Shown: piece after piece, positions 34,412 to 47,085 of the stretch | How the letters are laid out: every line of letters starts with the position of its first letter | How positions within the stretch are numbered: the stretch's first letter is position 1 | NCBI RefSeq assembly: GCF_019112545.1 | Contig: NW_025064880.1 | Span: 1,595,251-1,659,250, forward strand | Source: Guyanagaster necrorhizus | Lineage: Eukaryota > Basidiomycota > Agaricomycetes > Agaricales > Physalacriaceae | Direction of reading: 5' to 3' | Length of the DNA stretch: 64,000 bases | Program-made: the position numbers and the translations under genes | Notes under the pieces: generated by a model | Told to the model about the DNA's origin: nothing | The model's database searches: none | Seen by the model: the letters and a program-made list of their open reading frames with translations, nothing else

Positions 34412-37400
34412 GCAATTCCACTGGACTGGCCAAAAGGACTTATAGTGTGCAAATCCCAGCTGCTAGTCAGACTGACAGTATCTCTGTAGATACTTCTATA
34501 CCTGTTCATATCATGCATTTGAATATATCCAGTTGTATCCCATACATCAGAGAATCATATCATAGAACTCAAATGCCTTCAGACTGAACAGGGACAGAGA
34601 GTCCCAAAACTTGGCTCAAACCATTTGATACCAAATAGACCTGGAGGGCCATCAAAGATGCTACAACTGAAGCCACAGTGAAAGCTGTGCTCAAGAACTG
34701 AGTTCATCAGATTCAAGCCAAAGAGGTCATTGACCAGATGATAGAGAGAATAAAAAGAGCTGAACACTGTCAAGCTTTGGAATGGCTCAATGAGCTAAGA
34801 GGACTGCAAAAGTTCATTTAGCAGTCTAAAACCACTGGACAGGACTTACTCACCAAAGCTCAGATCAAGACCCTCACATCTTGAACTGCTTATGTGCTAA
34901 CCATGCTTATTGATAGTGGATGCACCAGGAGCTTCATTAATCATGCTTTTGTCAATAAGCACCAACTTCTGACTCAAGCCACAGCTGCCCTAATACCAGT
35001 CTACAATACTGATGAAACAAAAAACCAAGCCAGTTCAATCACTGAATTTATAGAGCTCAGGCTCACAATCAGAGACTATTCCAAATGAATCAATCTGGCC
35101 ATCATGGACCTCAGGACAAAAGAGATCTTCCTCAGCCATGACTGGCTCATCCACCACAATCCACTCATTAATTGGAAAACCGGCCACATCATGTTTGTGA
35201 GATGCCAATGTCAAAAAATCCCCTTTGAATTGCCCAACAAAGATCTGGAGGATCAGTGGGATGAGAAAATGGAGGATGGGAAAACCATCCTCACCATCGA
35301 CCTACAACATGAGTTGCATATTCATGTGGTCCACCATGCCAACAACCCCACCGCCAAAGCCAACAAACAAAAGAAAGAAAAAACCTTTGAAGAAATGGTA
35401 TCTGAATGGGCATGGGATTTCAGGGACCTGTTCAAAAAGGAAAGCTTTGATGAGTTACCAGAACTAAAACCATGGGATCATGTGATCAAGTTAATTCCAA
35501 ATGCAAATGCCAACCTAGATTACAAAACATACCCTTTGAGAAACGATGAGCAGCAAGAGCTCGACAGGTTCTTGGACAAGAACCTATTGAGTGGACAGAT
35601 CAGGCCATCCAAATCCCCCATGGCATCCCCATTCTTCTTCATCAAAAAGAAGGATAGCAAGCTCCAGCCAGTTCAGGATTACTGGAAGCTTAATGAAATG
35701 ATCATAAAAAATCGATACCCTCTTCTGTTGATCTCTGAACTAATAGATAAACTTCAAGGAGCCAAGTACTATATGAAACTTGACATCCAATGGGAATACA
35801 ACAACATCTGCATCAGAGAAGGTGATGAGTGGAAGGCAGCATTCAGAACAAACTGGAGGCTGTTCGAGCCAACAGTCATATTTTTTGGTCTCACCAATTC
35901 CCCAGCCATCTTCCAATGGATGATGAATAATATATTCAAAGACCTCATCACTACTGGAAAGATCACTATTTATCTCAACGACATTTTAATCATGTCCAAA
36001 GCAAGGGAGGAACATAAGAGGATAGTATGACAGGTGCTCAGCCTCATGAGGAAACACAAGTTATTCCTCAAAGCTGAAAAATGTGAATTCAAAGTACTCA
36101 AGACAGAGTACCTAAGGGTCATCATTTCCAAAGGAAGCATCCAGATAGACCTCATCAAGGTTGCAGGAGTAATAGAGTGGCCAGAACTGACTAGAAAGAA
36201 GGAGCTACAATCATTCCTTGGATTCACAAACTTCTACTGATGCTTTATCTGAGATTACAGCAAAATAGTCCATCTGATGATACAGCTAACTGGCAATGCC
36301 CCTTGGGCCTGGGGCATCTCCCAACAGACCACCTTTAATGACCTCAAAAAATGATTGATGGAAGACATTGTGCTCACTATCTCAACTCAGGATAGGAAGT
36401 TCCAAGTCAAAGCCAACTCAAGTGAAGGGGCTATTAAGGCTGTATTGTCCCAAGAACAAGACAACAAATGGTGACCAGTCATGTTCTTGTCAAAGGCACT
36501 CATCATTACTGAACAGAACTATGAGATATATGACAAGGAGCTACTTGCCATCATGCTTGTCCTAGAGGAGTGGTGACACTATTTGATTGGGGCAACTGAG
36601 ATCTTTGAAATCTAGACTGATCACCAGAATCTTCAATACTTCTGACAGCCCTAGAAGCTAAACTGCTGACAAGCAAGATGGGTCACAGAGTTGAGCCAGT
36701 ATCAATACACACTCCATTATAAAGCAGAGACTGCTAATAAAAAGGCCAACCTACTCAGCTGAAGAGCAGATCACAATCAAGAGGGAGCTGATAATGAAGG
36801 AGTGACATTACTATGCCCTGAACACTTCAGGGCTATGATAATGCTGACAGAGAAAGAAATCCATGAGTGCATCAAAAGTGTGACTTGCGACAACCACAAA
36901 TGAAATCAACAAGTAGCCTCCTCTCTTAATCATGAGCAAGAAATGACCAAGGAAGGAGGACTGATCTGCTATGACAGACACATCTATATTCTATGAGACC
37001 AGAGACTTTGAGGTGAGATTATCGCTACTTGTCATGATCACACTACCGCCAGTCACCCCAGCATTGCCAAAACCAAGGAACTGGTATTACAAGAATACTG
37101 GTAGCCTAAAATAGGTAGTAACATAACTATGTATGTCAAAGCCTGTGAGATTTGCCAATAGGGAAAATCATCAACACAAGCCTCAGCTGCTCTCTTACAC
37201 CCAAACAAAGTTCCAACCTCCCCATGGACACACATCTCTATTGATATGATCACTAGACTATCTAAGTGTAACAGATATGATGCAATTATTGTCATCATTG
37301 ATCGCTTCTCAAAAGCAATTATTTCGATCGCCTGCTCAACTGAGCTAACTTCAGAAGAATGGGCAAAGATATTATGGAATAAGATATATGTGAAGTATGG

Positions 37401-38301
37401 CATGCCCCAAGTCATCATCTCAGATAGAGAACCTCAGTTCATTTCCAAGTTCTTGGATGACCTTTACCACCTCCTACACATCAAGCACAATGCATCCACT
37501 GCATATCACTCACAGACTGATAGACAGATAGAATGCATAAATCAAGAAGTCAAAAAGTATCTCAGGCTCTTCATTAACTATTGACAAGATGACTGGGTTA
37601 AATAGTTAGCTCTTGCAGCCTTCCAACACAACAATTGAGTCCACTCAGCAACAGAAAAAATGTCATTCTTCATCAATTACAGCCAACACCTGAATGTCAC
37701 TCAAACAGACTGACATCAGACAACAACACCTGTCTCAACAGACTTCATCTCCACAATAGCACAAATCCACTCCAAAACTAAAACAGAACTGGAAAAGACT
37801 GCTATCTCTATGAAAGCACAATATGATAAACACCATCATCCAGTCTATCATTACTCCATCAATAATAAGGTATGGCTGGATACAACCAACCTTCACCTCT
37901 CACATCTGAAATGAAAACTCAGAGACAAACAAATGGGCCCTTTTTTGATTCTCTCCAAAATTGGGAAAAGCACCTATAAACTATGCTTGTCAATCTCCTG
38001 GAAAATTCATAATATCTTTAATGAGACACTGTTATTCCCATACATTGCACTGGCATTCCCCAATCAGGAGAAACCCCCACCATCACCACCAGATCTAATT
38101 GATGATGAAGAACATTATGAAATTGATCAAGTCCTCAATCATAAACTACATAAAGTCAAGGCAAAAGGTGGGAGAACAACAACTACAGTTGACTACCTCA
38201 TCAGCTGGAAAGGATACAGCCCTGAATCCAATCAATGGGTCAATAAGAAACTCATAGACATGATGGAGGCCATTCATGACTATGAATTATCCTTAAATTA
38301 A
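34412..38301 (+). pseudogene. Decayed pol of copy A6
   Basis: Protease LIDSGCTRSFIN (about 34905-34940); the linker and RT are open for 308 codons (35104-36030). The RT catalytic box reads YLNDILIMSK, Asp to Asn, which abolishes catalysis. The LDVR motif reads LDIQ, also from a G-to-A change. RNase H lies around 36380-36690. The integrase zinc region is near 37035-37160 and the core at 37246-37584 (VIIDRFSKAI; SDREPQF with Gly to Glu). A GPF region and chromodomain are open at 37933-38301 (ISWKGYSPESNQWV), ending in TAA. Both C-to-T and G-to-A changes are present. Confidence 0.9.
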
Positions 38302-38334
38302 GCCATTGGAATGATGGTCTTAAGGAGAGGGTAA

Positions 38335-38789
38335 TGTTATGATTTTTTCCTTTCTTTTCATTACAAACCCCTATTTATGCTTAGTCAGAGTGTCAAAGAT
38401 CAGCACTTAGAGCTGTGGGAAGGCTTAGTTATCACAACAAATGACTTCACCATGACTCTTCGATGCAATCAACATCCAACAACAAATGCATAATCGATCT
38501 TTTATGTATAGTAATGATGCCCAAGGACAATGGGCACTCAGAACAGAGAAACACACAATTAGCACAAAGTATTATTAGCAGGATATGTACTGTATTTAAG
38601 GAGGCTTGCTTTCACTGGGAATCTCCAGCTTTGAGCTAAAGTTTATAACCACTATTCTACCTCAAGTCAATCCTTGACCTTATGACACACTGATCCAGAT
38701 ATGCATCAGTGAACTCAGCTGATCCCTCGAAGTGCAAAGGAACATCTGTTTATCATATGTATTAGTTCACATGACACTTGGATCTAACA
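38335..38789 (+). repeat. 3' LTR of copy A6
   Basis: A 455-bp partner of 30716-31170, preceded by the purine tract AAGGAGAGGGTAA (about 38322-38334). Confidence 0.93.
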
Positions 38790-38794
38790 TTCCA

Positions 38795-40355
38795 TTTATT
38801 CTCTGGACCCCTTAAAGAATGGAAATGACTTCCATTTAATGAATACTCTAATCTGATGGGGGTCCTACCTCAGAATGCCACTATGCTATAGTGCAAATCC
38901 AACCTCATACAAATCCTCTGACTCTTCAAGAGCATATCAGATGATATTGATCACTTCTTAATTGATTGTGAACAATACTTTAAAGTATATATTGTCTATT
39001 TAGGATTGGACATAAACAATGTCACTTTTATGATCTTATATTTTGAAAGCAAGACCAAATGCTGGTGGATCTTAATCACTCTAACCCTATAATCTATAAT
39101 TCAGCAACATTACTGCTATCTATTCTGGTCTGTCTTTAAACAGATAGTCCAAGATAAATTTGTCAATCTTGCTGTACAAGAAGTACACAAAAATAAGATG
39201 AAAGAACTCTGTATGAGTGATAAGGTCACCAGTGAGTACTTCAATGAGCTGGAATGATTAGGGACACTAGCAGATGTTATGATTTTTCTAATTTTCTTTC
39301 TTTTTTCCTTGAATTATTCAGGATTGACTCCTATTTCTGCTTAGTCAGGGCACCTAGACCTGGCACTTAGGATCATAGGAATGCTTAGTCAGCAGCACTG
39401 CTCTGATTCTGTTTTGCTGCTGTGAAGTTGCACAACAGCATAATGACAGAAAAGTCTCTCTTATCTTTGCACAGCAGTAACAGCAGTAACAGCACAACAG
39501 CAGGATGATACTTTTTGTAGGTATCTTAGCAATGCTGAACAAAATGCTACACAGCACCAGCAAAGACAATTAGATAGTTATATTCTTGAAATAATAAGAA
39601 ATTAGTATTTAAGTAGTGTAGCTCTTGCTGTAGTAACCTCAGCTTTGAGCTAAAGTTTATTCTTCACCATTTACTCTCAAGTGACTTGCAACCACTTTGA
39701 TCATATAACTCTGATAGCACATCAGTGAACTTGATCATTTTACCTAAAGTGCAAGATAGTGGTCATTTATCATATGCTATTAATGACATGAAATTTGGGC
39801 TTAATAGCAGGAGTGAGAGAAAGTATTGACAACAATAGATAAATGGTTGAGTACCTCAAAATAGGGGTATCTCTCTTATATATCAGTATGATCTCTAACA
39901 TCAGCACTAATATCCCAAAGAGCTATAATGCATGGAAGGCCCAGATCATAGAAATAAACAAGAAGAGACTGCAGCAGAAAGCAGCTAGTGCAGGACTCAC
40001 AGTCAAATAAAAGAAGCTCCATCAGATGGAAAATGGAAAGAACATCAGCAGAGGGTCTTCAGTAAAGCCTGGCACTACTTCTGTGATGACACCTTCCTAC
40101 ACAGCATAAAGGACAAGCACTAAAACAACTTACACTGATAGTGGCAAGCCAATAAATATTGACTATCTCAAGAAAGAAGACAAATATTTCAACTGTGGCC
40201 AGAAAAGTCACATGTCCAGAGACTGCTTGGAGAAGAAGCACACAAGGGAAGATATTAGAGTGCAGATAGCTGAGTTACAGAAGGAGGCAAATAAACTTGA
40301 GGACTCCAGATCAGATTCCTAGATCGAGAAGATAAAAGACAGAGCCAACAAGTGA
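38795..40355 (+). pseudogene. Decayed gag of copy A5, second part
   Basis: Resumes after copy A6 with LFSGPLKEWK and the capsid-like region (DDIDHFLIDCEQYF; VQEVHKNKMKE). It is interrupted by a solo LTR at 39275-39806 and resumes at 39812 (VRESIDNNR). The zinc knuckle YFNCGQKSHMSRDC (about 40189-40230) has its first residues partly changed, and the gag stop TGA is at 40353-40355. Stops are frequent. Confidence 0.86.
39275..39806 (+). repeat. Solo LTR of family A (long subfamily)
   Basis: A 532-bp LTR (TGTTATGA...GGGCTTAATA) with TSD GCAGA/GCAGG (39270-39274, 39807-39811), lying in gag of A5. It carries a tandem AGCAGTAAC repeat near 39470-39495 and TATTTAAG plus AGCTTTGAGCTAA. It belongs to the same long subfamily as the split LTR of A8 (42537-42712 and 50718-51077). 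It probably arose by recombination between two LTRs. Confidence 0.9.
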
Positions 40356-42536
40356 GCAATTCCACTCAGTTAGCCAGAGGACTTCATGGTGTGTTACCAG
40401 TAGCTGTAGGTCAGACTCATATGCTCTCTGTAGGTAGAAATATTTACACACATTCAAATATATCTAGTATCACCTTTACTGCACCACCACCTAAGAAATC
40501 GCTAAAACAAGCTCAACTATCTAAGGGCTGAACAGGGAGAGAGACTCTCACTGGATAGCTCAAGCCTTTCAACACTGAATGGATTTGGTGAGCTATATGA
40601 GGAGAGAAGAAGAAAGAGGCTATGGCTATGATCAGAAGCTGGATTCATTGAACTAGAACTAATAAAGTAGACTATGAGCTGATAGAAGAACTAAAGAAAG
40701 TAGGGCAGGAGAAGACCCTAGAATAGTTGGACAAACTTCAGAGATCAAAGAAGTTCATTCAACAACAGAAAACCTATAGACAGGACCTTATGACCAAAGC
40801 ATAAATTCAGACTCTCACCAATTGAGAGGACTTTAAGGTCACAGCTCTGATTGACAGTGGCTGTACTGAAAGCTCCATCAATCAAGCTTTCATTGACAAG
40901 TATCACCTTCCAACTAAGGTGACTGGCCCCAATTCTCATCTACAATGCTAATAGTATCAAAAATCAAGCTAGATCAATCACTGAATTTGTGGAGCTCCAT
41001 CTGATAATTAGAGACCACTCAGAATAGATTGACTTTATGGTCATAGAACTCAAAATAAAGAAATTATTCCTTGGGCACAACTGGCTCATCCAATATAACC
41101 CACTCATCAATTAGAAGATAGGATGGATCATCTTTGTCCAATGCTGATGTTAGAAAATACTATTCATGCTCTCTGATGCAGATCCTGAGAACAGAGGGGA
41201 TGAAGAAATGAAGAATGGAGAGACTATTCTCATAGTAGATTTCAGAGAAGCCCTATGGATACAGACAGTTCACCATGCCAATAATCTAGCAGCTAAGGTG
41301 AATAAAAGAAAGGAAAAGAAGACCTTTGAAGAAATAGTCTCTGAGTGAGCCTGAGATTACTAAGACTTTTTCACTAAAAAAAGCTTTGACAAACTCCCAA
41401 CTCCTAAACTCTGGGATCACACAATTGAACTGGTACTAAATGCTAATGCTAATCTGGACTGCAAAATGTATCTCTTAGGATACATCAAGCAACAAGAGCT
41501 CAACAAGTTCTTAGAGGAGAACCTCTTGAGTGAGTGAATCTGGCTATCAAAGTCCCCAATAGCATCATCATTCTTTTTTATTAAAAAAAAGGATGGCAAG
41601 CTCTGACTAGTGCAAGACTACTGACATCTCAATAAGATGATGATCAAGAACTGATATCTGCTCTCTCTAATCTTGGAGTTAATAGACAAACTCTATGAGG
41701 CCTGATTTTACACAAAGCTTGACATTTGATAGGAATATAACAATGTGAGGATCAAGAAAGAGGATAAATGGAAGGCAGCATTCAGGACCAACTGAGGGTT
41801 GTTCAAGCCCACAGTTATGTTCTTTGGGTTAACTAACTCTCTGGCTATCTTTCAGTGGATGATGAACAATATTTTCAAAGATCTTATTGCCACAGAGAAG
41901 ATAACAATTTACTTAGACAACATCCTCATAATGTCAAAAGACAGAGAGGAATACTGATGACTCATACACTAAGTACTTGATCTGATGAGAAAGAACAAGT
42001 TATTCTTTAAAGTCAAAAAGTGCAAGTTTGAAGTACTAGAAATGAAATATCTAGATGTCATCATCAGTGAGAGAAGCACTTGAATGGATCCAATCAAGAT
42101 GGCTGGAGTGATAGAATGGCTAGAACTGACAAAGAAGAAGGAATTGCAATCCTTCTTTAGCTTTATAAACCTCTACTACTAATTCATATGAGACTACAGC
42201 AAGGTCATATAACTCATAACTCAGCTCACTAAGAATGCACCCTAGGTCTGGAGAATCTCTCAGCAGTCAGCTTTCAATGAGCTCAAAAGGCAATTAGTGG
42301 AGGATATAGTGTTGGCTATTCCCAGTCAAGATAGAAATTCTAAGTCAAGGCAGACTCTAGTGAAGAGGTGATCAGAGCAGTATTATCATAAGAACAGAAC
42401 AGAAAATAGAGGTCTGTCACATTTCTCTCCAAAGCACTAAAGATAATAGAGAGGAATTATGAGATCTATGATAAGAAGCTCTTAGCCATCATGCTTGCAC
42501 TAGCAGAATAGTGACACTATCTTATTAGAGCTACCC
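40356..42536 (+). pseudogene. Decayed pol of copy A5, protease to RNase H
   Basis: N-terminal linker, protease ALIDSGCTESSIN (about 40845-40880), RT with the catalytic box changed to YLDN (about 41911-41925; second Asp to Asn). RNase H runs up to IYDKKLLAIMLALAE and HYLIRAT at 42536, where the LTR of A8 begins. The integrase and chromodomain are not present in this window. An open stretch 41166-41348 shows the EETILIVD linker. Confidence 0.86.
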
Positions 42537-42712
42537 TGTTAAGCTCAAATTCCATGTGACTAATAACACATGATAAACTGATACAACCTTGCACTTCAGG
42601 TTAGAATGTCAGAGTCCACTGATGTGTTGATGGCACTGTGTAGTCAAGGTATTGCAAGTCACTCAAGATAAAATAATGAAAGAATAAACTTTAGCTTGAA
42701 GCTGAGGTTACT
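42537..42712 (-). repeat. 3' LTR of copy A8, first fragment
   Basis: TGTTAAGC... start of a long-subfamily LTR in minus orientation. It is cut at 42712 by copy A7 (TSD TTACT) and continues at 50718. It follows RNase H sequence of A5. Confidence 0.88.
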
Positions 42713-43158
42713 TGTTAGGCTCAAGCATCATGTGAGCTAATCCATGTGATAAACAGTTGTCCCTTCACACTTCGAGAGATCAGCTGAGTCCATTGAATGT
42801 GTATTTTGCTCAGTGTAACTCAAGGTCAGATATAGACTCAAAGTAGAATGATGGTTGTAAACTTTAGCTTGAAGCTGGAGTTTAAGCAGCTAGAGCAAAC
42901 TCCTTATATACTGTACATGGTCTGCTAATAATACTACGCCCTTATTGTGGGTGTCTCTGTCTATTGTGCTCTTTGTCCTTGAGCATCATTACTGTATATA
43001 AAAGGTATTTGTGTGCTGTTAGTCATTGCCATTAGAACTGATGCACTTGGTCTGTTGTGCTGACTAAGCTTTGTTCTGTGAGTGTCATGTGTGGACACCT
43101 AGACATGAATAGGGGTTTTTGAAGAAGAAAAGAAAGAAATATGTAAAAAATCGTAATA
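42713..43158 (-). repeat. 3' LTR of copy A7
   Basis: TGTTAGGC...TCGTAATA in + orientation, a 446-bp partner of 50267-50712, followed inward by the polypurine tract (on the element strand AATGGGAGGGTAA). Confidence 0.92.
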
Positions 43159-43191
43159 TTACCCTCCCATTAAGACCATCATCCTGATGGC

Positions 43192-46100
43192 TTAATTTAG
43201 AGATAGTTCATAGTCATGTATAGTAGTATCTGCATTCATGTATTTTTTGTTGACCCACTGGTTGGATTCCAGCCTATATCCTTTCTAGCTGACCAAATAG
43301 TCTACTGTTGTTGTCATTCTCCCCCTCTTTCACTTTGATTTTATGAAGTTTGTAGTTTAATACCTGCTCAATTTTATAGTGCTCATTGTTGTCGATGAGG
43401 TCTAGTGATGGAGGTGGTGGTCATTGTTAATTTGGGAAGGTGGGTGCAATGTATGGGGTGAGTAGTGATTCATTGAAAGTATTGTGAATTTTTCAGGTAG
43501 GGAATAATTGAATTTTATAAGCACTGGCTCCCACTTTGGAGATGACTGGGAAGGGGCTAGTGCATTTATCGGAGAGCTTTCATTTTGGTCAGGAAAGGTG
43601 AAGGTTTGTCATATCTAGCCAGACCTTATCATTGGCTCAGTACTTGTGTGAGGAGTGGTGATGTTTGTCATATTGTGTCTTCATAGTAGTGGACACTTTA
43701 TCCAGAGCTTTCTTGGTTTCATTATGGATTTTTGTCATGGTGGTGGCAAAATCCATTGATGCAGGTGTTGCCATTCATTGGTGCTCAGTGTGGGTGACAT
43801 GTGGGTGCCTCCTGTAATTGATGAAGAAGGGTGTTTTACCAGTTGCAGAATATATTTGATTGTTATGTTAGAATGCTGCAAGAGTAAGTCATTCAACTCA
43901 ATCATCTTGTCTGTAGTTGATGAAGAGTTGGAGGTATTTTTCCACTTCTTAGTTTACCTGCTCGGTTTGGCCGTCAGTCTGAGGGTGGTAGGTGGTTAAT
44001 GCATTTTGCTTGATGTTTAGTAGTCGATACAAATCATCCAGAAATTTAGATATGAATTGTGGGCCCCTATCTGAGATAATGATCTGGGGCATCCCATACT
44101 TGGCATAGACTTTATCCTGTAAGATCTTGGCCCACCCTTTGGATGTCAACTCTGTTGAACAGACAATTGGGATGATCACTTTTGAGAATTGGTCCACAAT
44201 GACAATAATGGCATCATAGCCCTTACAATCCAGTAACTCAGTGATCATGTCTACCAAAATGTGGGTCCAGGAGGAAGAGGGGACTTTGTTCAGATAGAGT
44301 GGAGCTGCTTGGGCCTGGATGGAAGCTTTGCCTCATTGGCAGACTTCACAGGCCTTGACATAGGCAGTGATATCATTGCCTATTTTCAGCCACCAGTATT
44401 CCTGTAAGACTAGTTCCTTTGTTTTTGCAATCTCAGGGTGTCTGGCCATTGCATGATCATGATGGGTGGCAATGATTTCCCCTCACAGGTTCTGATCCCA
44501 GAGAATATAGATTCTTCCATCATAGCAGATCATTCCTTCTTCTTTTGTCATTTTCCTTTTGTGATTAAGGGAAGGGACAATTCTTTGGTCCTATTTGTGA
44601 CTGTCACAGGTTGTGCTCTTTATCCATTCATAGATCTTTTCTTCCATTGGCATTATCATGGCTCTGAAATGCTCAGGCCATAGTAGGGTAACTCTCTCAT
44701 TGTTGGCCTCTCTCTGATCATGGTCTGCTCACCAGCTGAGGAGGTCAGCCTTTTTATTCACCATGCCTGCTTTATGATGAAGCATATACTGATATTAGCT
44801 GAGTTCAGTGACCCATCAAGCTTGCTGACAGTTTAACTTTTGTGGTTGTTGGAAGTACCTGAGGTTTTGATGGTCCATCTAGATTTTGAAGATTTCAGTT
44901 GCCCCTATCAGATAATACCACCATTCTTCCAATACGAGCATTATTGCAAGTAACTCTTTGTCATAAATTTCATAGTTTCTCTCTGTGACTGTGAGTGCTT
45001 TTAAGAGGAATGCGATGAGCTGTCATTTGCCTCTTTGTTCCTGAGAAAGTACCATGCCAATTACTCTCTCGCTGGAATCTACTTCAACTTGAAACCTTCC
45101 TTCCTGTAGTGAGATAGCAAGCATGATGTCCTCTGCTAGTCATCACTTTAAGTCTTCAAATACAGACTGTTGAGGACCCCCTTAAGTCCAGAGGGCATTG
45201 CCAGTGAGCTGGGTCATGGGTCAGATGACTTTACTGTAGTCACAGATAAATCACCAGTAAAAGTTTGTGAATCTGAGGAAGGACTGCAATTTCTTTTTCT
45301 TTATTGGCTCCAGCCACTCTGTTACTCCTGCTACTTTGATGGGGTCTATCTTGATGCTCTCTTCGCTGAGGATTACCCTAAGGTACTCTGTTTTGAGTAC
45401 TTCAAACTCACACTTCTCTGCTTTGAGGAACAATCAATGCTTCCTCATAAGGGCTAGTACTTGTTGTACTATCTTTTGATGCTCCTCCTTTGTTTGCAAC
45501 ATGATTAGGATGTCATCAAGATAGATGGTGACCTTCCTGGTGGTGATGAGGTCCTGGAATATGTTGTTCATCATCCATTGGAAGGTCACAGGGGAATTGG
45601 TGAGACTGAAGAACATGACAGTGGGCTCAAACAGCTCTCGGTTTGTCCTGAATGCCGCTTTCCACTCATCTCCTTCTTTAATCCAGACATTGTTGTACCT
45701 CCAGCAGACATTGAGTTTAGTATAATACTTAGTGCCCTGGAGTTTATCCATTAGTTCTGAGATCAGGGAAAGGGGGTACCAGTTCTTGATCATCATCTCA
45801 TTTAGTTTTTAGTAGTCTTGGACCAGTCAGAGTTTGCTGTCTTTCTTCTTTACAAAGAAGAATAGTGATGCCATGGGAGATTTTGACAGTTGGATGTGCC
45901 CACTGGACAGGTTCTCATCAAGAAATTTGTCAAGTTCCTGTTGTTCATGATTGCTGAGAGGGTAGGTTTTGCAATCCAGATTGGCACTGGCATTCAGCGT
46001 CAACTCAATTGCATGGTCCCAGAGTTTTGGGATGGGGAGTTCATTGAAACTTTCTTTTTCAAAGAGATCCTGGTAGTCTTGTGCCCATTCTGGCACTATT

Positions 46101-47085
46101 TCCTCGAATGTTTTTTCCTCCTTCCTTTCATTGGCTTTCACCGCTAGATTATTAGCATGATAGATAGCCTAGATATGGATCTTCCATTGCAGGTCTACTG
46201 CAAGGATTGTGTCCCCATTCTCCATTTCTTTGTCCCATCGATTCTCTGAATCTTCGTTGGGTAGTTCAAACAGAATTTTCTAGCACTGACATCAGGCAAA
46301 GGTAATTTGTCTGGTCTTCCAGTTAATGAGTGGGTTGTGACATATGAGCCAGTCATGACTGAGGAACACTTCTTTGGTTCTGAGGTCAGTTACTGCTAGA
46401 TTGATTCACTCAGAATGATCTCTGATGGTGAGTTGGATCTCAACAAACTGGGTGATCAAACCTGCTTGGTTCTTGGTTCCATCGGTATTATAGACCGAGA
46501 TAGGAGCTGCAGTAGCTCTGGTTGGCAACTTGTTCTTTTCAATGAAGGCTCAGTTTATTGAGCTTCCAGTGCATCCACTGTGGATTAGGGTGGTTACCAA
46601 GTATGCAGATCAAGAGGTTAGTGTTTCGATTTGGGCTTTGGTTGTCAAATCTCACCCTGGAGTTTTAGACTGTCAAATGTACTTTTGTGGTCTATGTAAC
46701 TCATCAAGCCACTCAAGGGCTTGGCTTCACTCTGCTTTTTCTAGTCCTTCTATCATGTCTTCTTCCACTTCTTCTGCCCGACCCTGGTGGACCTAATTCT
46801 TTAGTATGGCTTTTGCCACTTCTTTGCTTTTGGCATTTTTGATGGCCCTCCAGATCCATTCGGTATTGAACAGCTTGAGTCAGGCAAGAGGGCCCTCTGC
46901 CCCTGTTTGGCCTATGAGTGTTTGAGTTTTTTTTTGTGATTCAAAGGTGTGTGCAGTAGCTGATTGGGGTATATTCAAATGCATAGGTAGTGGTGATATA
47001 GGGGTAACTACAAAGGTACCATGAGTCTAACTAGTGGCTATGAGAGGCACACCTTCCAATTGCTTGGCCAGCCCAGTGGAATTGC
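43192..47085 (-). pseudogene. Decayed pol of copy A7
   Basis: Read right to left. Protease at about 46590-46560, whose active site reads LIHSGCT (Asp to His). The linker and RT N-terminus are open at 45827-46141. The RT core is open at 45434-45796 with an intact YLDDILIM, and RNase H lies around 44900-45170. The integrase core is open at 43949-44257 (VDMITELLDC, SDRGPQF, YHPQTDGQTE). A chromodomain ends at the stop TAA 43192-43194. The RT and integrase motifs look healthy, but the protease Asp is lost and frames are broken by TGA/TAG. Confidence 0.88.

Larger units (their letters stand above)
30716..38789 (+). mobile_element. Ty3/gypsy family A, copy A6, complete, moderately decayed
   Basis: An 8.07-kb element with two 455-bp LTRs and TSD CTCCA (30711-30715) / TTCCA (38790-38794), one C-to-T apart. 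It is inserted in gag of A5. Of the old copies it is the best preserved, with long open stretches in RT (35104-36030), integrase (37246-37584) and chromodomain (37933-38301). It still has many TGA/TAG codons and a lost RT catalytic Asp. Confidence 0.93.
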
